64,000 bases of DNA from NCBI RefSeq assembly GCF_900101755.1, contig NZ_FNAE01000003.1:524715-588714 (forward strand), given 5' to 3'. The notes below the pieces were generated by a model that made no database searches, was not told where the DNA came from, and saw only the letters and a list, made by a program, of their open reading frames with translations. The position numbers were made by a program, and so were the translations under genes. This document shows, one piece after another, positions 43,618-55,042 of the stretch. The stretch comes from Ectopseudomonas alcaliphila. GTDB lineage: Bacteria; Pseudomonadota; Gammaproteobacteria; Pseudomonadales; Pseudomonadaceae. Numbering within the stretch: the first letter of the stretch is position 1; the number at the start of each line of letters is the position of its first letter.

Positions 43618-45027
43618 TTAGTCCTCCACCACCCAGGTGTCCTTGGTACCGCCGCCTTGCGACGAGTTGACCACCAGCGAGCCTTCGCGCAGTGCCACGC
43701 GAGTCAGGCCGCCGGGCACCAGGCGGGTTTCGCGGCCGGTCAGAACGAACGGACGCAGATCGATATGGCGCGGTGCGATACCACGCTCGACGAAGGTCGG
43801 GCAGGTCGACAGGCACAGCGTCGGCTGGGCGATGTAGGCCTCCGGCCTGGCGATCAGACGGGCACGGAAGTTCTCGATCTCGGCCTTGCTCGCCGCCGGC
43901 CCGACCAGCATGCCGTAGCCGCCAGAGCCCTGGGTCTCCTTGACCACCAGCTCGGACAGGTTGGCCAGCACGTGGGACAGCTCCTCCGGCTTGCGACACT
44001 GCCAGGTCGGTACGTTCTTGAGGATCGGCTCCTCGTCGAGATAGAAGCGGATCATGTCGCCGACATAGGGGTAGATCGACTTGTCATCGGCCACGCCGGT
44101 GCCGATGGCGTTGGCCAGCACCACGTTGCGTGAGCGATAGGCCGACAGCAGACCGGCAACCCCAAGCATCGAGTCGGGGTTGAAAGCCAAAGGGTCGAGG
44201 AAGGCGTCGTCAAGGCGACGGTAGATCACGTCCACCTGGCGCGCACCGGCGGTGGTGCGCATGTAGACCTTGTCGTCACGCACGAACAGGTCGGCGCCTT
44301 CCACCAGCTCCACGCCCATCTCGCGGGCGAGGAAGGCGTGCTCGAAATAGGCGCTGTTGAAGCGGCCCGGCGTCAGCACGACGACCGTGGGGTTGTCCAG
44401 GGGGCTGGAACTCTTCAGCGCGTCGAGCAGCAGGTTCGGATAGTGGTCCACCGGCGCAACACGCTGCGCGGCGAACAGCTCGGGGAACAGGCGCATCATC
44501 ATCTTGCGGTCTTCGAGCATGTAGCTGACGCCGCTGGGGGTGCGCAGGTTGTCTTCCAGCACGTAGTAGCTGCCGTCGCCGTCACGCACCAGGTCGACCC
44601 CGGCGATGTGCGCGTAGATGTCGCGGTGCAGGTCGAGACCCTGCATGGCCATCTGGTAGCCCTCGTTGGCCAGCACCTGCTCGGCCGGAATGATGCCGGC
44701 CTTGATGATGCGCTGGTCATGATAGAGGTCGGCGAGAAACAGGTTGAGCGCCTGCACGCGCTGGATACAGCCGCGTTCGACGATGCGCCATTCGCTGGCG
44801 GGGATGGCGCGGGGAATGATGTCGAAGGGAATCAGGCGCTCGGTGCCCTGGTCATCCCCATAGAGGGTGAAGGTGATACCGGCGCGGTGAAACAGAAGGT
44901 CGGCCTCTCGGCGGCGCTGGGCCAGCAGATCGTCCGGCGTCTCTGCCAACCAGCGGGCAAATTCGCGGTAGTGCGGGCGGATAGCGCCGCTCGCGTCGTA
45001 CATCTCGTCATAAAAGGTGCGGGCCAT
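43618..45027 (-). CDS. Circularly permuted ATP-grasp protein
   Basis: The 469-residue protein is a circularly permuted ATP-grasp type 2 enzyme (PF14403 type). Characteristic segments are DGSYYVLEDNLRTPSGVSYM, ANAIGTGVADDKSIYPYV and VVKETQGSGGYGMLVGP, which form the nucleotide and metal site. ATP-grasp enzymes join carboxylates to amines; this family is predicted to make a peptide bond on an unknown substrate. It is first in the three-gene operon. An AT-rich stretch upstream on the minus strand (about 45084-45125) is the likely promoter region. Confidence 0.94.
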   Translation of the reverse strand: MARTFYDEMYDASGAIRPHYREFARWLAETPDDLLAQRRREADLLFHRAGITFTLYGDDQGTERLIPFDIIPRAIPASEWRIVERGCIQRVQALNLFLADLYHDQRIIKAGIIPAEQVLANEGYQMAMQGLDLHRDIYAHIAGVDLVRDGDGSYYVLEDNLRTPSGVSYMLEDRKMMMRLFPELFAAQRVAPVDHYPNLLLDALKSSSPLDNPTVVVLTPGRFNSAYFEHAFLAREMGVELVEGADLFVRDDKVYMRTTAGARQVDVIYRRLDDAFLDPLAFNPDSMLGVAGLLSAYRSRNVVLANAIGTGVADDKSIYPYVGDMIRFYLDEEPILKNVPTWQCRKPEELSHVLANLSELVVKETQGSGGYGMLVGPAASKAEIENFRARLIARPEAYIAQPTLCLSTCPTFVERGIAPRHIDLRPFVLTGRETRLVPGGLTRVALREGSLVVNSSQGGGTKDTWVVED

Positions 45028-45415
45028 GCCGTACTCCTTGTCACCCGGACTTGCAGGTCTCTCTGCAAGGCCCGAGCCATCGCAATTAATCCTTTAATTT
45101 CAAATAGATACTAACAACACCCAAACAAAAAGCACCGCAATGGTGCAGCGCAATGTTTCTGTCATGAGACGCCGCCCCATTGCGTGGCACAGCAAAACGC
45201 CGCTGGCCATGGCGCAGTGCGCGGTGAAGGCAAAAAGCCTGCAGCGCCCGCCCTGCAGCGGCCTCCAGACACTTAGCCGTCACATTGCGTGACCAACCGG
45301 TCAAGCGCAACCGCTTTTGCACCGACCACGCGAGGAAAAAGTGTCTGAATGAAAGTGCGTAACCCGGATGAAATCCGGCTGCGAGAAGCAGCGGTCATGC
45401 GCACGAAGCGCTTCG
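45028..45415. other. Region between ATP-grasp and hydrolase genes
   Basis: These 388 bases contain the AT-rich promoter region of the ATP-grasp operon (about 45084-45125), a hairpin TGACC/GGTCA with flanking TTGCG/CGCAA near 45285-45310, and a degenerate single arm of the CCCGGATGAAATCCGG repeat near 45362-45380. No gene is apparent. Confidence 0.5.
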
Positions 45416-46090
45416 TCATTTCGCGCCAAGAAAAGCCGCGATCAATCCCGCTGCCGTCTCGAGATGCTGCTCATGGCTGAAGCCGGACGCCTTCAATGGC
45501 TTGAGGTCATGATCGGCTGCCTGCAACCAGTGCAGCTCGATGGCGGGCGACAGGTCGTAGCCGGCAACGGCCTCGCGATTACCCAAGGCATCGCGCTCGC
45601 CCTGCACGATCAGCGTTGGCGTGCGCAAGTCGGCCAGATGTGCAACACGTGGCTTTTCCGGTTTGCCAGCCGCGTAGAAGGGATAGCCCAGACAGATCAG
45701 CGCAGAAGCGCCCAACTCGTCGGCCAACAGACTGGCCATGCGCCCGCCCATGGACTTGCCGCCAATGGCCAGCGGCCCTGCGACCCGTTGGCGCACCTGA
45801 GCATGTACCTCACGCCATTGCTGCAGCAGTTGCGCCTGCGGATTGGGTGGTCGTTTGCGTCCATCCGCCCGCCGCTGGGCCATGTAAGCGAACTCGAAGC
45901 GCACCACGCGCACGCCACGTGACGCCAGGCCTTGCGCCATGTGTTGCATGAACGGGCTGTCCATCGGCGCGCCCGCACCGTGGGCAAGGATCAAGGTGCC
46001 CAATGCCGCCTGCGGCGGTTCGTCCCACAAGCAGGGTAGCCCCTGCTCACATTGACCGGCGTCAATAAACCCAGATGGCCCTTTGCTCAT
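45416..46090 (-). CDS. Alpha/beta hydrolase, KANL3/Tex30-like
   Basis: The 224-residue protein is an alpha/beta hydrolase. The oxyanion strand is [16 protein letters not shown], the nucleophile elbow is [14 protein letters not shown] with Ser, the acid is in [10 protein letters not shown] and the His is in AADHDLKPL. It lacks a signal peptide. It is transcribed divergently from ccoN2 and the Anr box for that operon lies inside its first codons. Similar dienelactone-hydrolase-like proteins have no known substrate. Confidence 0.87.
   Translation of the reverse strand: MSKGPSGFIDAGQCEQGLPCLWDEPPQAALGTLILAHGAGAPMDSPFMQHMAQGLASRGVRVVRFEFAYMAQRRADGRKRPPNPQAQLLQQWREVHAQVRQRVAGPLAIGGKSMGGRMASLLADELGASALICLGYPFYAAGKPEKPRVAHLADLRTPTLIVQGERDALGNREAVAGYDLSPAIELHWLQAADHDLKPLKASGFSHEQHLETAAGLIAAFLGAK
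46052..46065 (+). promoter_or_regulatory. Anr/FNR box for the ccoN2 operon
   Basis: TTGAC-CGGC-GTCAA matches the Anr half-sites, with C/G at the inner positions. It lies within codons 9-13 of the divergent hydrolase gene, 127 bases before ccoN2. Placing the start of transcription 41.5 bases downstream puts it near 46100. The order of the two cco operons and this site identify the first one as the anaerobically induced cco2 type. Confidence 0.8.
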
Positions 46091-46191
46091 GCTTGCCTCG
46101 CGTCGATATCCGTGGTGTCCGTGGCTTGCTCATGCCTGCGGCCGCCACGGTTATCGGCCGCTCTGCCATAACCGTGGATGGAAGCCCAGAC

Positions 46192-47630
<1,439 letters not shown>

Positions 47631-47631
<1 letters not shown>

Positions 47632-48239
47632 TGAAACACGAGATTCTCGAGAAGAACATCGGCCTGATGGCTCTGGTGATGATCCTGGCGGTCAGCATCG
47701 GCGGCCTGACGCAGATTGTCCCGCTGTTCTTCCAGGACGTCACCAACGAGCCGGTCGATGGCCTCAAGCCCTACACCGCGCTGCAACTGGAAGGCCGCGA
47801 CATCTACATCCGCGAGGGCTGCGTCGGCTGCCACTCGCAGATGATCCGCCCGTTCCGCGCCGAAACCGAGCGCTACGGCCACTACTCCGTCGCCGGTGAA
47901 AGCGTCTGGGACCACCCCTTCCTGTGGGGCTCCAAGCGTACCGGCCCGGACCTGGCCCGCGTCGGCGGCCGCTACTCGGACGAGTGGCATCGCGCCCACC
48001 TGTACAACCCGCGCAACGTCGTGCCGGAGTCGATCATGCCCGCCTACCCCTGGCTGGTGGAGCAGAGCCTCGATGGCAAGGACACCGCCAAGAAGATGAG
48101 CGCTCTGCGCATGCTTGGCGTGCCCTACAGCGAAGAAGATATCGCCGCTGCCAGCGACGCGGTCAGGGGCAAGAGCGAGATGGATGCTCTGGTCGCCTAC
48201 CTGCAGGTGCTCGGCACCGCCGTGAAGAACAAGAGGTGA
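47631..48239 (+). CDS. ccoO2: Cytochrome cbb3 oxidase subunit II, copy 2
   Basis: The ATG overlaps the ccoN2 stop by one base (TGATG). The 202-residue protein has one N-terminal membrane anchor (about 10-30) and a monohaem cytochrome c domain with [16 protein letters not shown], and Met ligands probably in the SIMPAYPWL region. It carries electrons to CcoN. Confidence 0.97.
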
Positions 48240-48244
48240 GCGCC

Positions 48245-48424
48245 ATGTTCGAGTTAATCGATATCGGCACCCTGCGCGGCCTAGGCTCCGCGCTGGTACT
48301 GATCGCCTTCACCGCCGTCACCCTCTGGGCCTACAGCGGCAAACGCCGCGACGCCTTCGCCGAAGCGGCCAACCTGCCCTTCGCTGATGAGCCCAAGCCC
48401 GCCGTTTCGAGGACCCAAGCATGA
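48245..48424 (+). CDS. ccoQ2: Cytochrome cbb3 oxidase small subunit, copy 2
   Basis: The ATG at 48245 gives 59 residues with one membrane helix (about 12-30, [19 protein letters not shown]) and the conserved tail [14 protein letters not shown]. CcoQ stabilises the assembled oxidase. Its stop overlaps the ccoP2 start by ATGA. It is too short for many gene finders but is clearly homologous to the copy at 51748. Confidence 0.95.
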   Translation: MFELIDIGTLRGLGSALVLIAFTAVTLWAYSGKRRDAFAEAANLPFADEPKPAVSRTQA

Positions 48425-49347
48425 CCACCTTCTGGAGTTGGTACATCACCCTGCTGACCGTGGGTTCGCTGGTCGCGCTGTTCTGGCTGATCTTCGCCAC
48501 CCGCAAGAGCGAAGTGCACAAGAACCCGACCGAGCAGACCATGGGGCACTCCTTCGATGGCATCGAGGAGTATGACAACCCACTGCCCAAGTGGTGGTTC
48601 ATGCTGTTCCTCGGCACCCTGGTGTTTTCCGTTGGCTATCTGCTGCTCTACCCGGGCCTGGGCAACTTCAAGGGCCTGCTGCCGGGCTATGAGGATGGCT
48701 GGACCCAGGTCAACCAGTGGCAGCGCGAAATGGATCGTGCCGATGAGCTGTACGGCCCGATCTTCGCCAAATACGCCGCCATGCCCATCGAAGAAGTAGC
48801 CAAGGACGAGCGCGCGCTGAAGATGGGCGGACGCCTGTTCGCCTCCAACTGCTCGGTCTGCCACGGCTCCGATGCCAAGGGCAGCTATGGCTTCCCCAAC
48901 CTGGCGGACAACAGCTGGCGCTGGGGCGGCGAGCCGGAGGCCATCAAGGCCACCATCATGCATGGCCGCGTTGGCGTGATGCCGGCGCAAGGCCCGATGA
49001 TCGGCGAAGATGGCGTACGTAACGTCGCTGCCTACGTCCTCACCGAGCTGGGCGGTCGTGAACTGCCGGAAGATGCACAGGCCGACGTCGCCGCCGGCAA
49101 GCAGATCTTCGCCACCCTCTGCTCCGCTTGCCACACCCCGGCCGGCACCGGCATGGCCGTGATGGGCGCGCCGGATCTGACTCAGCCCAGCGCCTTCATC
49201 TACGGCAGCAGCTTCGCCCAACTGCAGCAGACCATCCGCTATGGTCGCAGCGGCAACATGCCGGCTCAGGGTGACTTCCTCGGCAATGACAAGGCTCACC
49301 TGCTGGCCGCCTACGTGCTCAAGCTGAGCCAAGGCGAGAGCAAGTAA
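48421..49347 (+). CDS. ccoP2: Cytochrome cbb3 oxidase subunit III (dihaem), copy 2
   Basis: The 308-residue protein has an N-terminal hairpin of two membrane helices (about 5-27 and 60-80) and two cytochrome c domains with [11 protein letters not shown] and [11 protein letters not shown]. It accepts electrons from cytochrome c for the CcoN site. Compared with the second copy it lacks about 23 residues between the membrane anchor and the first haem domain. A terminator hairpin follows. Confidence 0.97.
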   Translation: MTTFWSWYITLLTVGSLVALFWLIFATRKSEVHKNPTEQTMGHSFDGIEEYDNPLPKWWFMLFLGTLVFSVGYLLLYPGLGNFKGLLPGYEDGWTQVNQWQREMDRADELYGPIFAKYAAMPIEEVAKDERALKMGGRLFASNCSVCHGSDAKGSYGFPNLADNSWRWGGEPEAIKATIMHGRVGVMPAQGPMIGEDGVRNVAAYVLTELGGRELPEDAQADVAAGKQIFATLCSACHTPAGTGMAVMGAPDLTQPSAFIYGSSFAQLQQTIRYGRSGNMPAQGDFLGNDKAHLLAAYVLKLSQGESK

Positions 49348-49690
49348 CGCCCGCTTTACCGGCGACCCTGTCGCGGTCGCCGGTCCCTCCTTATATGTGT
49401 GCGACTCAGTGTCGCACCTGCCGACCAATAGCCCTGCATTCTCCTTGATCTGGGCTAAGCTGCCTTTCAGTCGCCATCTGTCACAACTCTAAGGCGATCC
49501 TTTCTTAGCGCTGCGCAAACTGGTTGCGCAAAAAGCTGCAGAGCTGTTTCCGAGATCGTTCCTAACGACTCGCGAAAGGCCCTGAAACCCTATTCGTGTC
49601 GGCACCTTGCGTTGCAATGGCTACCTGCTTTCTCCATACTTGCCGCCGATTTTTGCCCCATAAAAATCCATTAACCGTGGAACCCCTAGC
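49348..49690. other. Region between the two cco operons
   Basis: The 343 bases hold the terminator hairpin at 49358-49384 and the promoter region of the second operon. One Anr half-site (TTGAT, near 49446) lacks a good second half. The bases just before ccoN1 are AT-rich (about 49655-49680). I see no gene. Confidence 0.6.
49358..49384 (+). terminator. Terminator after ccoP2
   Basis: A 10-base perfect stem (49358-49367 with 49375-49384, seven-base loop) follows the ccoP2 stop. There is no clear T run, so read-through into the second operon is possible. Confidence 0.6.
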
Positions 49691-51132
<1,442 letters not shown>

Positions 51133-51133
<1 letters not shown>

Positions 51134-51741
51134 TGAAACACGAAATCATCGAGAAGAATATCGGCCTGATGGCGTTGCTGATGGTGATTGCCGTCAGCAT
51201 CGGTGGCCTGACCCAGATCGTCCCGTTGTTCTTCCAGGACGTCACCAACGAGCCGGTGGAAGGCCTCAAGCCCTACACCGCAATGCAGCTGGAAGGTCGC
51301 GATATCTACATCCGTGAAGGCTGCGTAGGCTGCCACTCGCAGATGATTCGTCCGTTCCGCGCCGAAACCGAGCGTTACGGCCACTACTCCGTCGCCGGCG
51401 AAAGCGTCTGGGATCACCCCTTCCTGTGGGGTTCCAAGCGTACCGGCCCGGACTTGGCCCGCGTCGGCGGCCGCTACTCGGACGAGTGGCATCGTGCCCA
51501 CCTGTACAACCCGCGCAACGTCGTGCCTGAATCGAAGATGCCCGCCTACCCATGGCTGGTGGAGAACAAGCTCGACGGTCGCGACACCGCCAAGAAGATG
51601 GAAGTCATGCGTGGCTTCGGCATTCCCTACACCGACGAAGATATCGCCGGTGCTCGTGATGCCGTGAAAGGCAATACCGAAATGGACGCGCTGATCGCGT
51701 ACCTGCAGGTTCTCGGCACTTCCATCAAGAACAAACGGTAA
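51133..51741 (+). CDS. ccoO1: Cytochrome cbb3 oxidase subunit II, copy 1
   Basis: The 202-residue protein overlaps ccoN1 by one base and is nearly identical to copy 2 through residue 130, including the haem site [16 protein letters not shown]. The C-terminal third diverges ([20 protein letters not shown]). One membrane helix anchors it, with the haem domain in the periplasm. Confidence 0.97.
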
Positions 51742-51747
51742 GACGCT

Positions 51748-51936
51748 ATGGACATCGGGATGATTCGCGGTATCGGCACGGCGGTGGTCTTCATCGCCTT
51801 CATTGGCGTGGTGCTCTGGGCCTACAGCAGCAGGCGCAAATCGAGCTTCGACGAAGCAGCCAACCTGCCCTTCGCCGACGATCCCAAGCCCGAGTCCAAG
51901 CGCGATCAAGACTCTTCCAGGAGCAATAACCAATGA
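51748..51936 (+). CDS. ccoQ1: Cytochrome cbb3 oxidase small subunit, copy 1
   Basis: The 62-residue protein has one membrane helix (about 8-27, [19 protein letters not shown]) and the shared tail [14 protein letters not shown]. It overlaps ccoP1 by ATGA. Sequence and position identify it as CcoQ. Confidence 0.95.
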   Translation: MDIGMIRGIGTAVVFIAFIGVVLWAYSSRRKSSFDEAANLPFADDPKPESKRDQDSSRSNNQ

Positions 51937-52928
51937 CCACGTTCTGGAGTTGGTACGTAACCATTCTGTCTCTGGGCACCATCTTCGCCCTGACCTGGCT
52001 GATCTTCGGCACCCGCAAGGGCCAGCGCCAGGAAACCACCGAGGAAACCGTCGGGCACAGCTTCGACGGCATCGAGGAGTATGACAACCCGCTGCCGAAG
52101 TGGTGGTTCATGCTGTTCGTCGCCACCATCATCTTCGCCCTCGGTTACCTGGCGCTCTACCCAGGCCTGGGTAACTTCAAGGGCCTGCTGCCGGGCTACG
52201 ACTACGTCGACAGCGAAAAAGAAACGCCTTTCGCTGCTGGCGTGCAGATCGCCGACGGCTCCATGCGTCACTCCGGCTGGACCGGCGTGCACCAGTGGGA
52301 AAAGGAAATGGCGCGTGCCGATGAGCAATACGGGCCGCTGTTCGCCAAGTACGCGGCCATGCCGATCGAAGAAGTGGCCAAGGACGAGCAAGCCCTGAAA
52401 ATGGGTGGCCGTCTGTTCGCGTCCAACTGCTCGGTCTGCCACGGCTCCGACGCCAAGGGTAGCTACGGTTTCCCCAACCTGACCGACACCGAATGGCGCT
52501 GGGGCGGCGAGCCGGAAACCATCAAGACCACCATTCTCAAGGGTCGTCAGGGTGCTATGCCGGCTCAAGGCCCGGCCATTGGCGAAGACGGCGTACGCAA
52601 CGTCGCCGCCTACGTGCTGACCGAGCTGGCTGGTCGTGAACTGCCGGAAGGCGTGGAAGCCGATATCGAAGCGGGCCAGAAGGTCTTCGCCGGCACCTGC
52701 TTCGCCTGCCATGGCGCAGACGGCAAGGGCATGGCCGTCATGGGCGCGCCGAACCTGACCAACCCGGCTGCGTTCATCTACGGCAGCAGCTACGCACAAC
52801 TGCAGCAGAGCATCCGCTACGGTCGTCACGGCAACATGCCGGCCCAGGAAGAATTCCTCGGCAATGACAAGGTGCACCTGCTGGCTGCCTACGTGTACAG
52901 CCTGTCGCACAAGGCACAAGAGCAGTAA
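51933..52928 (+). CDS. ccoP1: Cytochrome cbb3 oxidase subunit III (dihaem), copy 1
   Basis: The 331-residue protein has the two-helix anchor and two haem sites ([11 protein letters not shown] and [11 protein letters not shown]). It has about 23 extra residues between the anchor and the first haem domain compared with copy 2 (region containing [16 protein letters not shown]). Otherwise the two copies are alike. It completes the ccoN1O1Q1P1 operon. Confidence 0.97.
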   Translation: MTTFWSWYVTILSLGTIFALTWLIFGTRKGQRQETTEETVGHSFDGIEEYDNPLPKWWFMLFVATIIFALGYLALYPGLGNFKGLLPGYDYVDSEKETPFAAGVQIADGSMRHSGWTGVHQWEKEMARADEQYGPLFAKYAAMPIEEVAKDEQALKMGGRLFASNCSVCHGSDAKGSYGFPNLTDTEWRWGGEPETIKTTILKGRQGAMPAQGPAIGEDGVRNVAAYVLTELAGRELPEGVEADIEAGQKVFAGTCFACHGADGKGMAVMGAPNLTNPAAFIYGSSYAQLQQSIRYGRHGNMPAQEEFLGNDKVHLLAAYVYSLSHKAQEQ

Positions 52929-52944
52929 TCGCATAACGACTCTT

Positions 52945-52958
52945 TTGACAAGGGTCAA
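52945..52958 (+). promoter_or_regulatory. Anr/FNR box upstream of ccoG
   Basis: TTGAC-AAGG-GTCAA has perfect dyad symmetry in its half-sites. It lies 17 bases after ccoP1 and 132 bases before ccoG. A -10-like CATATAG at 53014-53020 would put the site about 75 bases upstream of the start of transcription, a class I type position. Confidence 0.7.
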
Positions 52959-52960
52959 TG

Positions 52961-52998
52961 AACGCCCGGGTCGCGACCGCTGGTCGCACCCGGGCGTT
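52961..52998 (+). terminator. Terminator after ccoP1
   Basis: Arms AACGCCCGGGT (52961-52971) and ACCCGGGCGTT (52988-52998) enclose a second stem GCGACC/GGTCGC (52973-52978 with 52982-52987), giving a 17-pair hairpin with one bulge. It starts three bases after the Anr box, so the box sits between the gene and its terminator. Confidence 0.75.
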
Positions 52999-53089
52999 GT
53001 CTTTCAGGCGTACCATATAGCTACCGTGAATTGACCCTGACCGGCACGTATCGGCCCGGGCTGCCACTCAACCGCTTTGGTATGCATTG

Positions 53090-54502
53090 ATGAGCGAACA
53101 GATTCCCGTCCAGGACGTCACCCCTCCTTCTGCCAAGAACGCCAGCGTCGATCTCTACGCCAGCCGTGAGAAGATCTATACCCGCGCGTTCACTGGCCTG
53201 TTTCGTAATCTGCGACTCGCTGGCGGCGCCCTCCTCTTCCTGCTGTTCTTCGGCACGGTGTGGCTGAGCTGGAACGGCCGTCAAGCGGTCTGGTGGAACC
53301 TCCCCGAACGCAAGTTCCACATTTTCAGTGCCACCTACTGGCCGCAGGACTTCATGCTGCTGTCGTGGCTGCTGATCATCTGCGCCTTCGGTCTGTTCTT
53401 CATCACCGTGTTCGCCGGTCGCGTCTGGTGCGGTTACACCTGCCCACAGAGTGTCTTCACCTGGGTATTCATGTGGGCGGAGAAGGTCACCGAGGGTGAC
53501 CGCAACCAACGCATGAAGCTGGACAAACAACCCATAAGCGGCAAGAAACTGGGACGCAAGGCGGCCAAGCACGGCATCTGGATAGGTGTGTCGCTGCTGA
53601 CTGCGATTACCTTCGTCGGCTACTTCACGCCGATTCGCGACCTGGTCATCGAGATCTTCACCGGTGAAGCCAGCGGCTGGGCCTATTTCTGGATCGGCTT
53701 CTTCACCCTCGCCACCTATGGCAACGCCGGCTACCTGCGCGAACAGGTGTGCATCTACATGTGCCCCTACGCACGCTTCCAGAGCGTGATGTTCGACCAG
53801 GACACCCTGATCGTCTCCTACGACCCGCGCCGCGGCGAATCACGCGGACCGCGCAAGAAGGACGCCGACTACAAGGCGCAGGGTCTCGGCGACTGCATCG
53901 ACTGCAAGATGTGCGTACAGGTCTGCCCCACCGGCATCGACATCCGCGATGGCTTGCAGATCGAGTGCATCGGCTGCGCCGCCTGCATCGACGCCTGCGA
54001 CGACATCATGGACAAGATGAACTATCCCAAGGGGCTGATCAGCTACACCACTGAACACAACCTGTCTGGCCGCAAGACCCACCTGCTGCGCCCGCGCCTG
54101 ATCGGGTACGCTGTCGCGCTGGTCGCCATGATCGGCCTGTTCGCCTGGGCCGTGGCCAATCGCCCGCTGGTGGAGCTGGACGTGCTCAAGGACCGCGTAC
54201 TGTTTCGTGAGAACGAGCGCGGCCATATCGAGAACGTCTACACCCTGAAGATCATGAACAAGGCGCAGCGTGACATGACCTACGTGATCACTGCCGACGG
54301 TCTCGACGGCCTGGTCTACGAAGGCAAGCGCGAAGTGCGAGCCCTGGCTGGCGAGGTGTATTCCTTCCCGGTCGAGCTGTCCATCGCACCGGAGAAGCTG
54401 CCGTCGAGCGCCAACAACATCGTCTTCCACGTACAATCCGCGGATGACCCCAGTATCAAGAACGACGCCGACAGCCGCTTCATCGGCCCAAGCGTCCGCT
54501 GA
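53090..54502 (+). CDS. ccoG: Cbb3 oxidase assembly ferredoxin-type protein CcoG
   Basis: The ATG at 53090 (MSEQIPVQD) gives 470 residues; a TTG three bases earlier is less likely. The protein has several membrane helices (about 43-60, 85-108, 165-185, 200-220 and 345-365) and two 4Fe-4S clusters in DCIDCKMCVQVCPTGIDIRDG and CIGCAACIDACDD. WCGYTCPQSVFTWVFMW is another conserved motif. In Rhodobacter CcoG reduces Cu(II) for insertion into the CcoN copper site. The C-terminal domain faces the periplasm. It is first in the assembly operon. Confidence 0.96.
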   Translation: MSEQIPVQDVTPPSAKNASVDLYASREKIYTRAFTGLFRNLRLAGGALLFLLFFGTVWLSWNGRQAVWWNLPERKFHIFSATYWPQDFMLLSWLLIICAFGLFFITVFAGRVWCGYTCPQSVFTWVFMWAEKVTEGDRNQRMKLDKQPISGKKLGRKAAKHGIWIGVSLLTAITFVGYFTPIRDLVIEIFTGEASGWAYFWIGFFTLATYGNAGYLREQVCIYMCPYARFQSVMFDQDTLIVSYDPRRGESRGPRKKDADYKAQGLGDCIDCKMCVQVCPTGIDIRDGLQIECIGCAACIDACDDIMDKMNYPKGLISYTTEHNLSGRKTHLLRPRLIGYAVALVAMIGLFAWAVANRPLVELDVLKDRVLFRENERGHIENVYTLKIMNKAQRDMTYVITADGLDGLVYEGKREVRALAGEVYSFPVELSIAPEKLPSSANNIVFHVQSADDPSIKNDADSRFIGPSVR

Positions 54503-54515
54503 CAACGGAAACGAC

Positions 54516-55034
54516 ATGTCCGAGCAAACCCCATCGCCAGTCAAACCCTGGTACAAGCAGTTCTGGCCCTGGTTCATCCTGTTCCTGCTGGGCTACTCGG
54601 TGGTGCAGGGCCTGACCCTGCTCACCATCGCCACCAAGAATCCGCCAGGGCTGATCTCCGACGACTACTACGACGTCGGCAAGGGCATCAACCAGTCACT
54701 GGAACGCGAGAAGCTGGCCGAGCGCCTGCAACTGCATGGCGAGCTGGTGCTGGACAACACCACCGGTGTCGCCACCCTGTCGCTTGAGGGCAATAGCAAA
54801 CCGCAGCAGATCGTCCTCAACCTGATCTCGCCGACCCAGCCGGAGCGCGACCGCCGCGTGATCCTGCAGCCGGCGGCTGACGGCCAGTACCGTGGACAGA
54901 TGGTCGATGAAGTCAGCGGTCGCCGCTTCGTCGAGTTGCTCGGCCAGGAAGGCAGCCAGAACTGGCGTCTGTTCGAGGAAGAAAACATCACCGGTGGCCA
55001 GACCATCATGATCGGTGACAACCCCTCCTACTGA
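54516..55034 (+). CDS. ccoH: Cbb3 oxidase assembly protein CcoH (FixH)
   Basis: The ATG at 54516 (MSEQTPSPVKPWYKQFWPWFILFLL) gives 172 residues; the longer frame starts within ccoG. One membrane helix (about 16-36) is followed by a periplasmic FixH domain (DDYYDVGKGINQSLERE). It is needed for assembly and stability of the oxidase. It lies 13 bases after ccoG and 8 bases before ccoI. Confidence 0.95.
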   Translation: MSEQTPSPVKPWYKQFWPWFILFLLGYSVVQGLTLLTIATKNPPGLISDDYYDVGKGINQSLEREKLAERLQLHGELVLDNTTGVATLSLEGNSKPQQIVLNLISPTQPERDRRVILQPAADGQYRGQMVDEVSGRRFVELLGQEGSQNWRLFEEENITGGQTIMIGDNPSY

Positions 55035-55042
55035 CCCAGCCA

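Noticed and set aside
49446..49460. Anr box upstream of ccoN1
   Set aside because: TTGAT is present but the second half reads GCTAA, too far from ATCAA, and the ccoN1 operon is not expected to need Anr.
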